This document shows, piece by piece, positions 1 through 5,721 of a DNA stretch of 6,560 nt. Position numbers and translations under genes: made by a program. Below the pieces are notes generated by a model that worked only from the letters and a program-made list of their open reading frames with translations, had not been told where the DNA came from and searched no databases. The DNA comes from an uncultured Blautia sp. Lineage in GTDB: Bacteria; Bacillota; Clostridia; Lachnospirales; Lachnospiraceae. The DNA is taken from NCBI GenBank assembly GCA_946629475.1, contig CAMOXX010000156.1, forward strand, positions 1-6,560, in the 5' to 3' direction. Positions within the stretch are counted from its first letter, which is position 1; each line of letters opens with the position of its first letter.

Positions 1-10
1 GTTATTCGCA

Positions 11-16
11 TATAAT
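11..16 (+). promoter_or_regulatory. -10 promoter element (TATAAT)
   Basis: A perfect TATAAT lies at the left edge, 31 bases upstream of a small reading frame with a good ribosome binding site. The matching -35 box would fall just outside the window, so only half of the promoter can be seen. It would place a transcript start near position 23 and could serve both the short frame and the acyltransferase gene behind it. Confidence 0.5.
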
Positions 17-46
17 GTACATTGAGAAACTGTAAGGAGACAAGCC

Positions 47-97
47 ATGAAGGGCTATCTGTCCGTGCGGGAAATATGGTTCGAGAAGAAGGCGTAA
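47..97 (+). pseudogene. 16-codon ORF, possible remnant of a small helix-turn-helix protein
   Basis: The reading frame encodes MKGYLSVREIWFEKKA and stops at TAA. It has AAGGAG at 34-39 with a 7-base spacer and a TATAAT upstream, so it looks built to be translated. From memory, the first nine residues (MKGYLSVRE) resemble the N-terminus of small Clostridia DNA-binding proteins beginning MKGY-I/L-SVREAA and continuing into a winged or MerR-like helix-turn-helix. After residue 9 the resemblance stops and the frame soon ends, as expected if the body of such a gene had been deleted. It could instead be a leader peptide coupled to the acyltransferase 22 bases downstream. The family match is recalled, not searched, so confidence is low. 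Confidence 0.3.
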
Positions 98-109
98 ATC
101 GAGATTTTT

Positions 110-114
110 GGAGG
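110..114 (+). promoter_or_regulatory. Ribosome binding site that sets the acyltransferase start
   Basis: GGAGG lies five bases upstream of the ATG at 120. An in-frame TTG at 108 would extend the protein by four residues, but it overlaps this site, so the ATG at 120 is the better start. Confidence 0.8.
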
Positions 115-119
115 TGCAA

Positions 120-1391
120 ATGGAACAAAAGCTGTTTTCGGAATTGCGCTCATTATATGTGACAACCAAAGAGCGTCCTAATGAAATCAGAATCAGGATT
201 CGTATGCGGGATCTGATCGCCCCGGACGCTCTTCGCCATGCTGTGGATACTACCATGGAAAGATATCCGTATTTCTGTGTGGAATTGCAGAAAAAAGACG
301 GTCAATACATTTTTGCGGAAAACCATCGGCCTGTGGTGATTACAAATTCGCTCCATGGTGTGGCTTTGAACTCCGAGGCTTCCAATTATCACATGATTGC
401 GTTTTGCTGGCAGGACAACTGGATTATCCTCGATGTTTTCCATGGGATGACAGATGGAACAGGCGCATATGAAGTGGTAAGAACGCTTCTCTATTACTAT
501 TGTTCCGAGCGGTACAACGTCAAGCTGAATGATGAGGGCATTCGTCTGGCTGGGGATGAAATATCCGCGGAGGAGTGGGACGACCCTGTAGCGAACAGAG
601 CCGATTTACCGAGTCCAAGGCGAAATGAACAAATGTCTGACGCACTGAATCTGATCGCATCTGCGGGACTGGAGGAGGATCACCGGCATACTGTTTACAG
701 CATCGCCATTTCCGAATCTGAATTCATGAAATTCAATCTGGATAACGACGGCAGCCCTGGCACCATGGTTTCTCTGCTGCTCAGCCGGGCCATTGCGAAG
801 TTATTCCCGGAGGCGAAGGACATCATCCGCATCACACTGTGCGTGAATCAGAGGAAAGCACTGCACGCGCCACTGGCGCACCAAAGTCTGGTCGGCGGCG
901 CATTCCTGGAGTATAAGGACAAGATGCGCGACTGGCCCCTGGACCTGCAGGCCACTGCCTACCGAGGCATGGTGTTTGCCCAGACCCAGGAGGAAAATGT
1001 GCTGATGGGAGCAGCCTCCATAAAGGAGATCAATGGCTTGATTCTCTCCAAAGGGAGCGACCAGGAACGCCTGGGGGTGGCAGGATATATCAACGCGCTG
1101 GCGGCCAGGGTCGTCACGGCCACCGTGAGCTATGTCGGCAAGGCCAACTATCAGGAAGCCGAGCAGTATATCCGTGATTTCCGGCTGTGGACGTCCTCGG
1201 CAGCAGATGGCCTGACCGTTGAAATATCCGCAGTGAACGGGCGCTTCACCCTCGATTTTCTACAGACGTTTTCCAATCCCATATTCGTCAATGCGTTTCT
1301 GAAAGAGCTGGAGGAAAATGAGATCGTTTACGACCTCCAGGATGTCAATGAATTGGAGCTTGCGAATATAAAGTTACCCTGGACGGAGTAA
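120..1391 (+). CDS. Stand-alone condensation/alcohol acetyltransferase-type acyltransferase
   Basis: The 423-residue protein carries HGMTDG at residues 108-113, the HxxxDG active-site signature of the chloramphenicol acetyltransferase-like superfamily, which includes NRPS condensation domains, alcohol acetyltransferases and PapA-type acyltransferases. In that family the histidine acts as general base for acyl transfer to a hydroxyl or amine. The N-terminal half (a basic stretch, then MERYPYF near residues 46-52) matches the usual layout in which strands and a helix lead up to the motif. VSYVGKA at 336-342 sits where the second half of the fold usually has a conserved Ser-Asn/Tyr-x-Gly turn. 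Length suits a single two-lobed domain. No carrier or adenylation domain is present, no signal peptide or membrane segment is seen, and no NRPS gene is nearby, so substrate and acyl donor are unknown. The acylphosphatase remnant begins 15 bases after its stop. Superfamily placement is good; function is inferred only at that level. Confidence 0.75.
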   Translation: MEQKLFSELRSLYVTTKERPNEIRIRIRMRDLIAPDALRHAVDTTMERYPYFCVELQKKDGQYIFAENHRPVVITNSLHGVALNSEASNYHMIAFCWQDNWIILDVFHGMTDGTGAYEVVRTLLYYYCSERYNVKLNDEGIRLAGDEISAEEWDDPVANRADLPSPRRNEQMSDALNLIASAGLEEDHRHTVYSIAISESEFMKFNLDNDGSPGTMVSLLLSRAIAKLFPEAKDIIRITLCVNQRKALHAPLAHQSLVGGAFLEYKDKMRDWPLDLQATAYRGMVFAQTQEENVLMGAASIKEINGLILSKGSDQERLGVAGYINALAARVVTATVSYVGKANYQEAEQYIRDFRLWTSSAADGLTVEISAVNGRFTLDFLQTFSNPIFVNAFLKELEENEIVYDLQDVNELELANIKLPWTE

Positions 1392-1406
1392 AACCGGAAT
1401 GACGAG

Positions 1407-1607
1407 ATGATGAATATGATCCGCAAACACATCTCCTTCTATGGCTGGGTCCAGGGCGTCGGCTTCCGCTACCGGGCGAGACACGCGGCTGAACTGTACG
1501 GCTGCACCGGCTGGGTGAGGAACGAATGGGACGGCAGCGTAACCATGGAGATTCAGGGGACGGAGGAGCTTCTTCTTTTCTCCTTTTTGCTCATTCTCCA
1601 CTTTTAA
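1407..1607 (+). pseudogene. Truncated acylphosphatase
   Basis: Acylphosphatases are small cytosolic enzymes of about 90 residues that hydrolyse the mixed anhydride of acyl phosphates. Residues 12-21 (YGWVQGVGFR) hold the phosphate-binding loop with catalytic Arg21. GWVRN at 35-39 supplies catalytic Asn39, followed by the typical DGSV and EIQG segments. Up to about residue 54 (GTEE) the match is excellent. The remaining residues, LLLFSFLLILHF, come from a T-rich stretch and bear no relation to the family. The last third, which should supply the second helix and the last strands of the ferredoxin-like fold, is missing, so the product is unlikely to fold. The break lies near 1568. The ATG at 1407 is followed by ATGs at 1410 and 1416; family alignment from memory favours the one at 1416 (MIRKH), and the ribosome binding site is weak for all three. 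It follows the acyltransferase closely, so the two were probably co-transcribed. A functional short form cannot be excluded. Confidence 0.8.
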
Positions 1608-1649
1608 AGAACCGCTTTCAGGGTTATAATATCCTGAGAGCGGTTCTTT
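1606..1649 (+). terminator. Strong intrinsic terminator-like hairpin
   Basis: The arms at 1606-1622 and 1633-1649 pair over 17 base pairs with a single G-U wobble and enclose a 10-base AT-rich loop. The downstream arm ends in TTCTTTT, which supplies a short U tract partly inside the stem. It begins inside the stop codon of the broken acylphosphatase, so it ends the acyltransferase unit and insulates nfo. The minus-strand version also ends in U residues and then A residues, so weak bidirectional action is possible. Confidence 0.75.
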
Positions 1650-1749
1650 TGTATACCGCGCAGGCCGGGCAGCGGAGCTTTTTTCTTCTCTTCCGGATGA
1701 ATCAGATAGTATTTGCATTATTTTTTAAAAAAGCGAGGCTGGACAGGGA
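1650..1749 (+). other. Spacer upstream of nfo
   Basis: This stretch should hold the promoter of the nfo unit, but I cannot name a convincing -35/-10 pair. It contains a GC-rich segment followed by six T residues (1679-1684), AT-rich sequence around 1707-1732 and the 12-base palindrome TTTTTTAAAAAA at 1721-1732. The start at 1750 has only a modest ribosome binding site (GAGG at 1735-1738, 11 bases away, plus AGGGA touching the ATG). Confidence 0.4.
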
Positions 1750-2586
1750 ATGATTTATATCGGATGCCATCTGTCGGTGACGGATGGGTATGAGGCTATG
1801 GGGTACACTATGAGCCGATTTGGCGGGAATACATTTGCATGGTTTACGCGGAATCCGCGCGGCGGAAGGACAAAACCGGTGGATCCGGAGGATGTGGAAG
1901 CCCTGCTTTCCTATGTAAAACAGGAGCAGTTTGGGCCGCTTGTCGCACACGGAAGCTATACGATGAATCTCTGCTCGGCAAAATCTGAGACAAGGAAAAA
2001 CGGGCTGGAGATGCTGAAACAGGATTTGGAGAGGATGGAACTTCTGCCGGGGAATCTGTATAATTTCCACCCCGGTTCGCATACCGGGCAGGGCACGGAG
2101 GCCGGAATTTCTCTGATTGCGGATGCTTTGAATAAAAACTTGAAGCCGGAGATGCGCACTACAGTTCTTTTGGAGACGATGGCCGGGAAAGGTTCAGAAG
2201 TCGGCGGTACTTTTGAGGAACTCAGGGAGATCATCGACCGTGTGGAGTGCAGGGAAAAGCTGGGAGTGTGTTTTGACACCTGCCACACCTGGGATGCGGG
2301 GTACGATCTGATCCATGACCTTGACGGTGTTCTGACGCATTTTGACAATGTGATTGGGCTTGGCCGGCTGAAAGCTGTCCATTTCAATGACAGCAAAAAT
2401 GACCGCGGCAGCCATAAAGACCGCCACGAAAAGCTTGGACAGGGAGCCCTCGGCATGGAGGCGATGAAGCGCATCGCTCTGCATCCTGCCCTTGCAGGTC
2501 ATCCGTTTATTCTGGAAACCCCGAATGAGGACGAGGGTTACATGAGAGAAATTAAAACGGTTTTAAGCTGGGAAAACCCAGGATGA
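1750..2586 (+). CDS. nfo: Endonuclease IV (apurinic/apyrimidinic endonuclease)
   Basis: This 278-residue enzyme cleaves DNA on the 5' side of abasic sites in base-excision repair, using three zinc ions in a TIM barrel. All nine metal ligands known from E. coli Nfo can be placed: His67 (AHGSY), His107 (FHPGSH), Glu142 (LETMAG), Asp176 and His179 (FDTCHTWDAGYD), His211 (HFNDSK), Asp224 and His226 (HKDRH), and Glu256 (ETPN). Their spacing follows the E. coli enzyme with offsets of only two to five residues, and the length is normal for the family. The protein is intact and appears active. It is followed after 24 bases by the small cysteine protein gene and probably heads a unit with it. Identification is firm. 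Confidence 0.97.
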   Translation: MIYIGCHLSVTDGYEAMGYTMSRFGGNTFAWFTRNPRGGRTKPVDPEDVEALLSYVKQEQFGPLVAHGSYTMNLCSAKSETRKNGLEMLKQDLERMELLPGNLYNFHPGSHTGQGTEAGISLIADALNKNLKPEMRTTVLLETMAGKGSEVGGTFEELREIIDRVECREKLGVCFDTCHTWDAGYDLIHDLDGVLTHFDNVIGLGRLKAVHFNDSKNDRGSHKDRHEKLGQGALGMEAMKRIALHPALAGHPFILETPNEDEGYMREIKTVLSWENPG

Positions 2587-2610
2587 TAAAATCAGAACAG
2601 AGGTGATTAC

Positions 2611-2787
2611 ATGGACAATCTGTGCGGTACCTGCGCTTATCTTGTGTATGATGAGGATTATGATGAATATGTCTGTGACTGTCAGATGGACGAAGATGAT
2701 TTTGGCCGGTTGAGTCAGGGAGGATATAAGAGCTGTCCGTATTACAGAAACGGCGACGAGTACCGGGTGGTCAGGAAGCAGATGTGA
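2611..2787 (+). CDS. Small cysteine-rich protein, DUF6472-like
   Basis: This 58-residue acidic protein has an AGAGGTG ribosome binding site at 2599-2605. Cysteines lie at 5 and 8 (CGTC), 22 and 24 (CDC) and 42 (SCPYY); the CxxC pair with the later cysteines suggests a small metal site or redox knuckle. A central acidic stretch and the end pattern SCPYYRNGDEY match, from memory, the conserved small Clostridia proteins annotated DUF6472, including their usual C-terminus, so the UGA at 2785-2787 appears to be the natural stop. It sits 24 bases after nfo and probably shares its transcript. Function is unknown. A short GC hairpin and then a tandem repeat array follow, with the frame staying open after the stop. 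Confidence 0.85.
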   Translation: MDNLCGTCAYLVYDEDYDEYVCDCQMDEDDFGRLSQGGYKSCPYYRNGDEYRVVRKQM

Positions 2788-2805
2788 GCCGGTGAGAAAC
2801 CCGGC
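2788..2805 (+). other. Short GC hairpin directly after the UGA stop
   Basis: GCCGG at 2788-2792 pairs with CCGGC at 2801-2805 around an 8-base loop, beginning at the base after the stop codon. It has no U tract, so it is not a terminator. It may be chance; it is listed because stem-loops immediately after UGA can affect readthrough. Confidence 0.25.
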
Positions 2806-2814
2806 ACCAAAGAT

Positions 2815-3054
2815 GCAGGAAGCCCACAGGGAGGAAGGTCAAAGGCAGGAAACCCACAGGCAGGTAGCACGCAGGCAGGTAGCGCGCAGGCAGGAAACCC
2901 ACAGGCAGGAAGCGCGCAGGCAGGAAACCCACAGGCAGGAAGCGCGCAGGCAGGAAGCCCACAGGGAGGAAGGTCAAAGGCAGGAAACCCACAGGCAGGT
3001 AGCACGCAGGCAGGAAACCCACAGGCAGGAAACCCACAGGGAGGAAGCACACAA
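2815..3054 (+). repeat. 15-bp tandem repeat array (16 units)
   Basis: Sixteen contiguous 15-base units, most often GCAGGAAACCCACAG (6 copies), occur in seven variants. A degenerate seventeenth unit follows to about 3069. Units 1-4 (2815-2874) and units 10-13 (2950-3009) are identical over 60 bases, showing a block duplication after the single-unit expansion. Only five T residues occur in 240 bases of the + strand. The unit length is a multiple of three, so several frames on both strands stay open. In the frame of the flanking genes it would read as pentapeptides of the type AGNPQ, AGSTQ and AGSAQ. No start codon with a ribosome binding site is tied to it, so I treat it as an untranslated minisatellite between two genes. 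Confidence 0.95.
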
Positions 3055-3088
3055 CAGGCAACACACAAACAGGGAACTTTGATCAGTC

Positions 3089-3094
3089 AGGAGG
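3089..3094 (+). promoter_or_regulatory. Ribosome binding site that sets the oxidoreductase start
   Basis: AGGAGG lies eight bases before the ATG at 3103. The open frame extends far upstream through the repeats, and a TTG occurs at 3079, but this site and the family N-terminus (KIKWGVLG) both point to 3103. Confidence 0.9.
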
Positions 3095-3102
3095 TAAGAA
3101 GG

Positions 3103-4098
3103 ATGCGAAAGATCAAATGGGGCGTACTTGGAACAGCCGGAATCGCCAGGGGCTGTACCATACCCGGCATGATTCTGGCGGAAAACTGTGAGCTGTATGC
3201 AGTTGCAGGGCGGAGCCTCGAAAAAGCGGAGCAGTTCAGGGCGGAATTTGGCTTTGAGAAGGCCTATGGAAGCTACGAGGAGCTTTTGGCGGATGATGCT
3301 GTTGAGGCCGTGTACATCCCCCTTCCCAACACGCTGCACTGTGAGTGGGTTCTGAAAGCTGCCCGTGCCAAAAAGCATATTCTCTGCGAAAAACCGCTTG
3401 CGACTTCGGCCGAGCAGGCGGAGGAAATGTTCGCTGCCGCGGCAGAAAATGGTGTGATTCTCATGGAGGCTTTTGCCTATCTGCACAGTCCGCTGATTTT
3501 TGCCATCAAAGCGGAGCTCGACGCGGGAACCATCGGCACAGTGAGATATCTCGAGAATGCCTTTGTCACCTCGGATTATGATTTGTCGAACATTCGGATG
3601 CGCCGCGAAACTCACGGCGGCAGTGTGTATGATCTGGGATGCTACTGTATCTCCCAGGCCATCTGGCTTCTGGGAGAGCCCGGTCAGGTACAGGCGGTCG
3701 CAGACTTTTCGGAAGAAGGCGTGGATCGCCTTGCGACCGGCATTCTGAACTATGCAGACGGTGCCCGCGCTGCCTTCACCTGCGGGATGGTTCTGGCTAC
3801 GAACGGCGGCAAGCGCCTGGATAGACTGCAGATTCACGGGATCGATGGAGTGATCCTGAGCGATGCGGAGTTCAACCAGGCCGGGCGTCTTAGCTACAAG
3901 GTGATCAAGGGAGACACAACTGTTATTCATTATATTGACGCTCCGCAGAACTACAGTGCCGAAATTGCGCAGCTTGGCCGCTGCATCGCAGGAGGCGAGA
4001 GCCCGCATGTGGGTGCTGACTTCTCCCTGGCCACGGCGCGTACGCTGGACAAGGTGCTCTTATCGATCGGATATAAGGAACTGTTCAGAAATAACTAA
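3103..4098 (+). CDS. Gfo/Idh/MocA-family NAD(P)-dependent oxidoreductase
   Basis: The 331-residue protein has an N-terminal Rossmann fold beginning KIKWGVLGTAGIA, with the GxxGxA dinucleotide loop at residues 10-15. CEKPLA at 95-100 holds the family's EKP motif, whose lysine contacts the nicotinamide and substrate. GGSVYDLGCYC at 172-182 is the C-terminal-domain signature, with Asp177 and Tyr181 in the active-site region. Length is typical. Overall pattern is closest to the glucose-fructose oxidoreductase / dihydrodiol dehydrogenase branch, which oxidises or reduces sugars or cyclic diols, but the substrate cannot be read from sequence. It is probably cytosolic, as no signal peptide is seen. 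Its 315-base upstream gap is filled mainly by the tandem repeats, and I find no separate promoter there, so it is probably read from the nfo transcript. Confidence 0.93.
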   Translation: MRKIKWGVLGTAGIARGCTIPGMILAENCELYAVAGRSLEKAEQFRAEFGFEKAYGSYEELLADDAVEAVYIPLPNTLHCEWVLKAARAKKHILCEKPLATSAEQAEEMFAAAAENGVILMEAFAYLHSPLIFAIKAELDAGTIGTVRYLENAFVTSDYDLSNIRMRRETHGGSVYDLGCYCISQAIWLLGEPGQVQAVADFSEEGVDRLATGILNYADGARAAFTCGMVLATNGGKRLDRLQIHGIDGVILSDAEFNQAGRLSYKVIKGDTTVIHYIDAPQNYSAEIAQLGRCIAGGESPHVGADFSLATARTLDKVLLSIGYKELFRNN

Positions 4099-4200
4099 TG
4101 CATTTTGCTTGTCTGTTTTCCCGATTGCGGCGTCTGTAAGCCTCGTCGATGTAAGTGACAGAGACAGTGAGAACCCCCGTAAGCAGAAAATGTTTATCCC

Positions 4201-4229
4201 TTGCGGATTCCCGCCCGAATGTGTATAAT
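4201..4229 (+). promoter_or_regulatory. Sigma-A promoter of the thioesterase-araD-cvfB unit
   Basis: TTGCGG at 4201-4206 and TATAAT at 4224-4229 are separated by exactly 17 bases. Transcription should begin near 4236, giving a leader of about 20 bases that contains GGAGGAGG at 4243-4250, five bases before the ATG at 4256. The rest of the gap (4099-4200) shows no convincing terminator for the oxidoreductase. Confidence 0.8.
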
Positions 4230-4255
4230 GTAAACCACAAACGGAGGAGGACAAC

Positions 4256-4978
4256 ATGGGATATTCTTTTGACAGCCGCGTGCGTTTCAGTGAAACAGGA
4301 ACAGACCAAAAACTCACACTTCCGGCTATGCTGGATTATTTTCAGGACTGCTGCACCTTCCAGGTGGATTCCATCCATCAGGGAATCAAAGAGCTGGCAG
4401 CCCGCAACCGTGTATGGGTATTGAACTCGTGGCAGGTGATTATAAACCGGTACCCCGAAGTGGGCGAAAACATCCGGATTACCACACTTCCGTACAAGCT
4501 GAGCAGATGCTTCGGGCATCGTAATTTTAAAATGGAGACGCAGGAAGGCGAGATCCTGTCCGTTGCGAACTCCCTCTGGACAAACCTGGATATCAAGGAA
4601 GGACGCCCTGCAAGGCTTACCGAGGAAGATCTCCGCGGATATGTCATGGATGAAAAGCTTGATATGCCCTACTCAAAACGTAAAATCCTGCCGCCCGAAA
4701 ACGCCAGGGAAGAGGAGCCGTTTGCAATCCAGAAGCATCATCTTGACGCAAACCACCATGTAAACAACTGCCAGTATATCTGGATGGCGATGGACTATCT
4801 GCCGGAAGGATGCAGTACAGTGGAGATGCGTGCGGAATATCACAAACAGGCATTCCTGGGGGATCTGTTCTGCCCGATGGTTGCGGAGAAGGACGGCATT
4901 ATTACAGTGATGTTCCGCTCAAAAACAGGGGAATTGTATGCGTCAGCGGAATTTACGCTAAGCGCAAAGGAACTATAA
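4256..4978 (+). CDS. Acyl-ACP thioesterase (tandem hotdog, FatA/FatB-like)
   Basis: The 240-residue protein hydrolyses fatty acyl-ACP to release free fatty acid, in the cytosol. The first hotdog domain begins with RVRFSETG and LTLPAMLDYFQD (residues 20-31) and includes SWQ at 58-60, RNF at 89-91 and NSLW at 105-108, all typical of this family. The second has LDANHHVNN at 163-171. Asp164, Asn166 and His168 there correspond to the catalytic Asp/Asn/His of plant FatB. The following acid thought to take part in plant enzymes appears here as Gln198 (YHKQAFLGD), which may be normal for bacterial relatives. Length matches bacterial members. It has its own promoter and lies 29 bases before araD. Chain-length preference cannot be read from sequence. 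Confidence 0.93.
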   Translation: MGYSFDSRVRFSETGTDQKLTLPAMLDYFQDCCTFQVDSIHQGIKELAARNRVWVLNSWQVIINRYPEVGENIRITTLPYKLSRCFGHRNFKMETQEGEILSVANSLWTNLDIKEGRPARLTEEDLRGYVMDEKLDMPYSKRKILPPENAREEEPFAIQKHHLDANHHVNNCQYIWMAMDYLPEGCSTVEMRAEYHKQAFLGDLFCPMVAEKDGIITVMFRSKTGELYASAEFTLSAKEL

Positions 4979-4995
4979 ATATAATTTATGTAAAA

Positions 4996-5001
4996 AAGGA
5001 G
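4996..5001 (+). promoter_or_regulatory. Ribosome binding site that sets the araD start
   Basis: AAGGAG lies six bases before the ATG at 5008. The reading frame is open back to about 4810 through the thioesterase gene, but this site and the match to the E. coli AraD N-terminus fix the start. Confidence 0.9.
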
Positions 5002-5007
5002 ACTGTC

Positions 5008-5706
5008 ATGCTGGAAAAACTGAAAGAACAGGTGTACCTCGCAAACATGGATCTGCCGAAATACGGCCTCGTAACGTTTACCTGGGGAAATGTCAGCGGA
5101 ATCGACCGCGAATCCGGTCTTTTTGTCATCAAGCCGAGCGGCGTGGATTATGACAAGCTGAAACCCGAGGATATGGTTGTGGTTGACCTTGAGGGTAATA
5201 AAGTGGAGGGCGAGTACAATCCTTCTTCTGACACACCGACCCATCTGGAGCTTTACAAAGCGTTCCCGAATGTCGGCGGAATCGTTCATACCCACTCTCC
5301 GTGGGCAACCAGCTGGGCGCAGGCAGGCCGCGGCATCCCGTGCTACGGCACCACCCATGCGGACTATATTTATGGTGAGGTTCCCTGTGTCCGCAATCTT
5401 ACAAAGGAAGAAATCGATGAGGCCTATGAAAAGAACACCGGCGTTCTGATCGTGGACTATTTTAAGGACAAGGATTACGAAGCGGTTCCTGCGGTTCTCT
5501 GCAAAAATCATGGACCGTTTACCTGGGGCAAGGACGCGCACGAAGCAGTCCACAACGCAGTTGTCCTGGAGGAGGTTGCCAAGATGGCGACACGCTGCGA
5601 ACTGATCAATCCGCAGGTGAAGCCGGCTCCGCAGGAGCTTCAGGATAAGCACTATTACAGAAAACACGGCGCCAACGCATACTACGGACAGATCAAAAAG
5701 GATTGA
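5008..5706 (+). CDS. araD: L-ribulose-5-phosphate 4-epimerase
   Basis: This class II aldolase-family enzyme interconverts L-ribulose 5-phosphate and D-xylulose 5-phosphate by a retro-aldol mechanism at a zinc site. The 232-residue protein aligns end to end with E. coli AraD (231 residues), including LVTFTWGNVS (21-30), IKPSGVDY (41-48), SSDTPTH (73-79) and the tail YRKHGANAYYGQ. Zinc ligands are His94, His96 (VHTHS) and His168 (KNHGPF). Asp75, Asp119 and Tyr226 match the E. coli residues Asp76, Asp120 and Tyr229 associated with the metal site and catalysis. The fit with E. coli AraD makes fuculose-phosphate aldolase unlikely. No araA, araB or transporter gene is in the window; the gene sits between a thioesterase and cvfB, so it may serve pentose or ascorbate-type degradation encoded elsewhere. 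Confidence 0.96.
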   Translation: MLEKLKEQVYLANMDLPKYGLVTFTWGNVSGIDRESGLFVIKPSGVDYDKLKPEDMVVVDLEGNKVEGEYNPSSDTPTHLELYKAFPNVGGIVHTHSPWATSWAQAGRGIPCYGTTHADYIYGEVPCVRNLTKEEIDEAYEKNTGVLIVDYFKDKDYEAVPAVLCKNHGPFTWGKDAHEAVHNAVVLEEVAKMATRCELINPQVKPAPQELQDKHYYRKHGANAYYGQIKKD

Positions 5707-5721
5707 TGAAAGGATTCTTTC

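Noticed and set aside
1625..1630. TATAAT as a promoter for nfo
   Set aside because: It lies in the loop of the terminator hairpin and has no -35 box at the right distance.
2785..2805. Selenocysteine insertion element at the UGA
   Set aside because: The hairpin is much shorter than a bacterial SECIS and begins directly after the UGA, and the small protein appears to end naturally here, with no reason for a selenocysteine.
2815..3054. Possible CRISPR array
   Set aside because: Units are 15 bases and directly contiguous, with no unique spacers and no cas genes nearby.
2742..3068. Long minus-strand open frames rich in Cys, Pro, Leu and Phe across the repeat array
   Set aside because: They exist only because the 15-bp unit lacks stops in several frames; no ribosome binding site or family resemblance supports them.
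2792..3082. Plus-strand frame of QETHR/QVARR pentapeptides through the repeats
   Set aside because: It is a frame of the stop-free repeat, with no ribosome binding site that fits its start and no recognisable domain.
2974..4008. Long minus-strand open frame opposite the oxidoreductase
   Set aside because: It is a shadow of the strongly supported oxidoreductase, and its tail is just the repeat array.
4099..4200. Terminator or riboswitch after the oxidoreductase
   Set aside because: I looked for a GC stem with a T tract or a known leader fold and found no convincing pairing.
4980..4985. TATAAT between the thioesterase and araD as a separate araD promoter
   Set aside because: The position 17 bases upstream reads GCTAAG, which is not a -35 box; the site is only AT-rich spacer.
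4840..5667. Long minus-strand open frame opposite araD
   Set aside because: It lies opposite a firmly identified araD and part of the thioesterase and has no family features.
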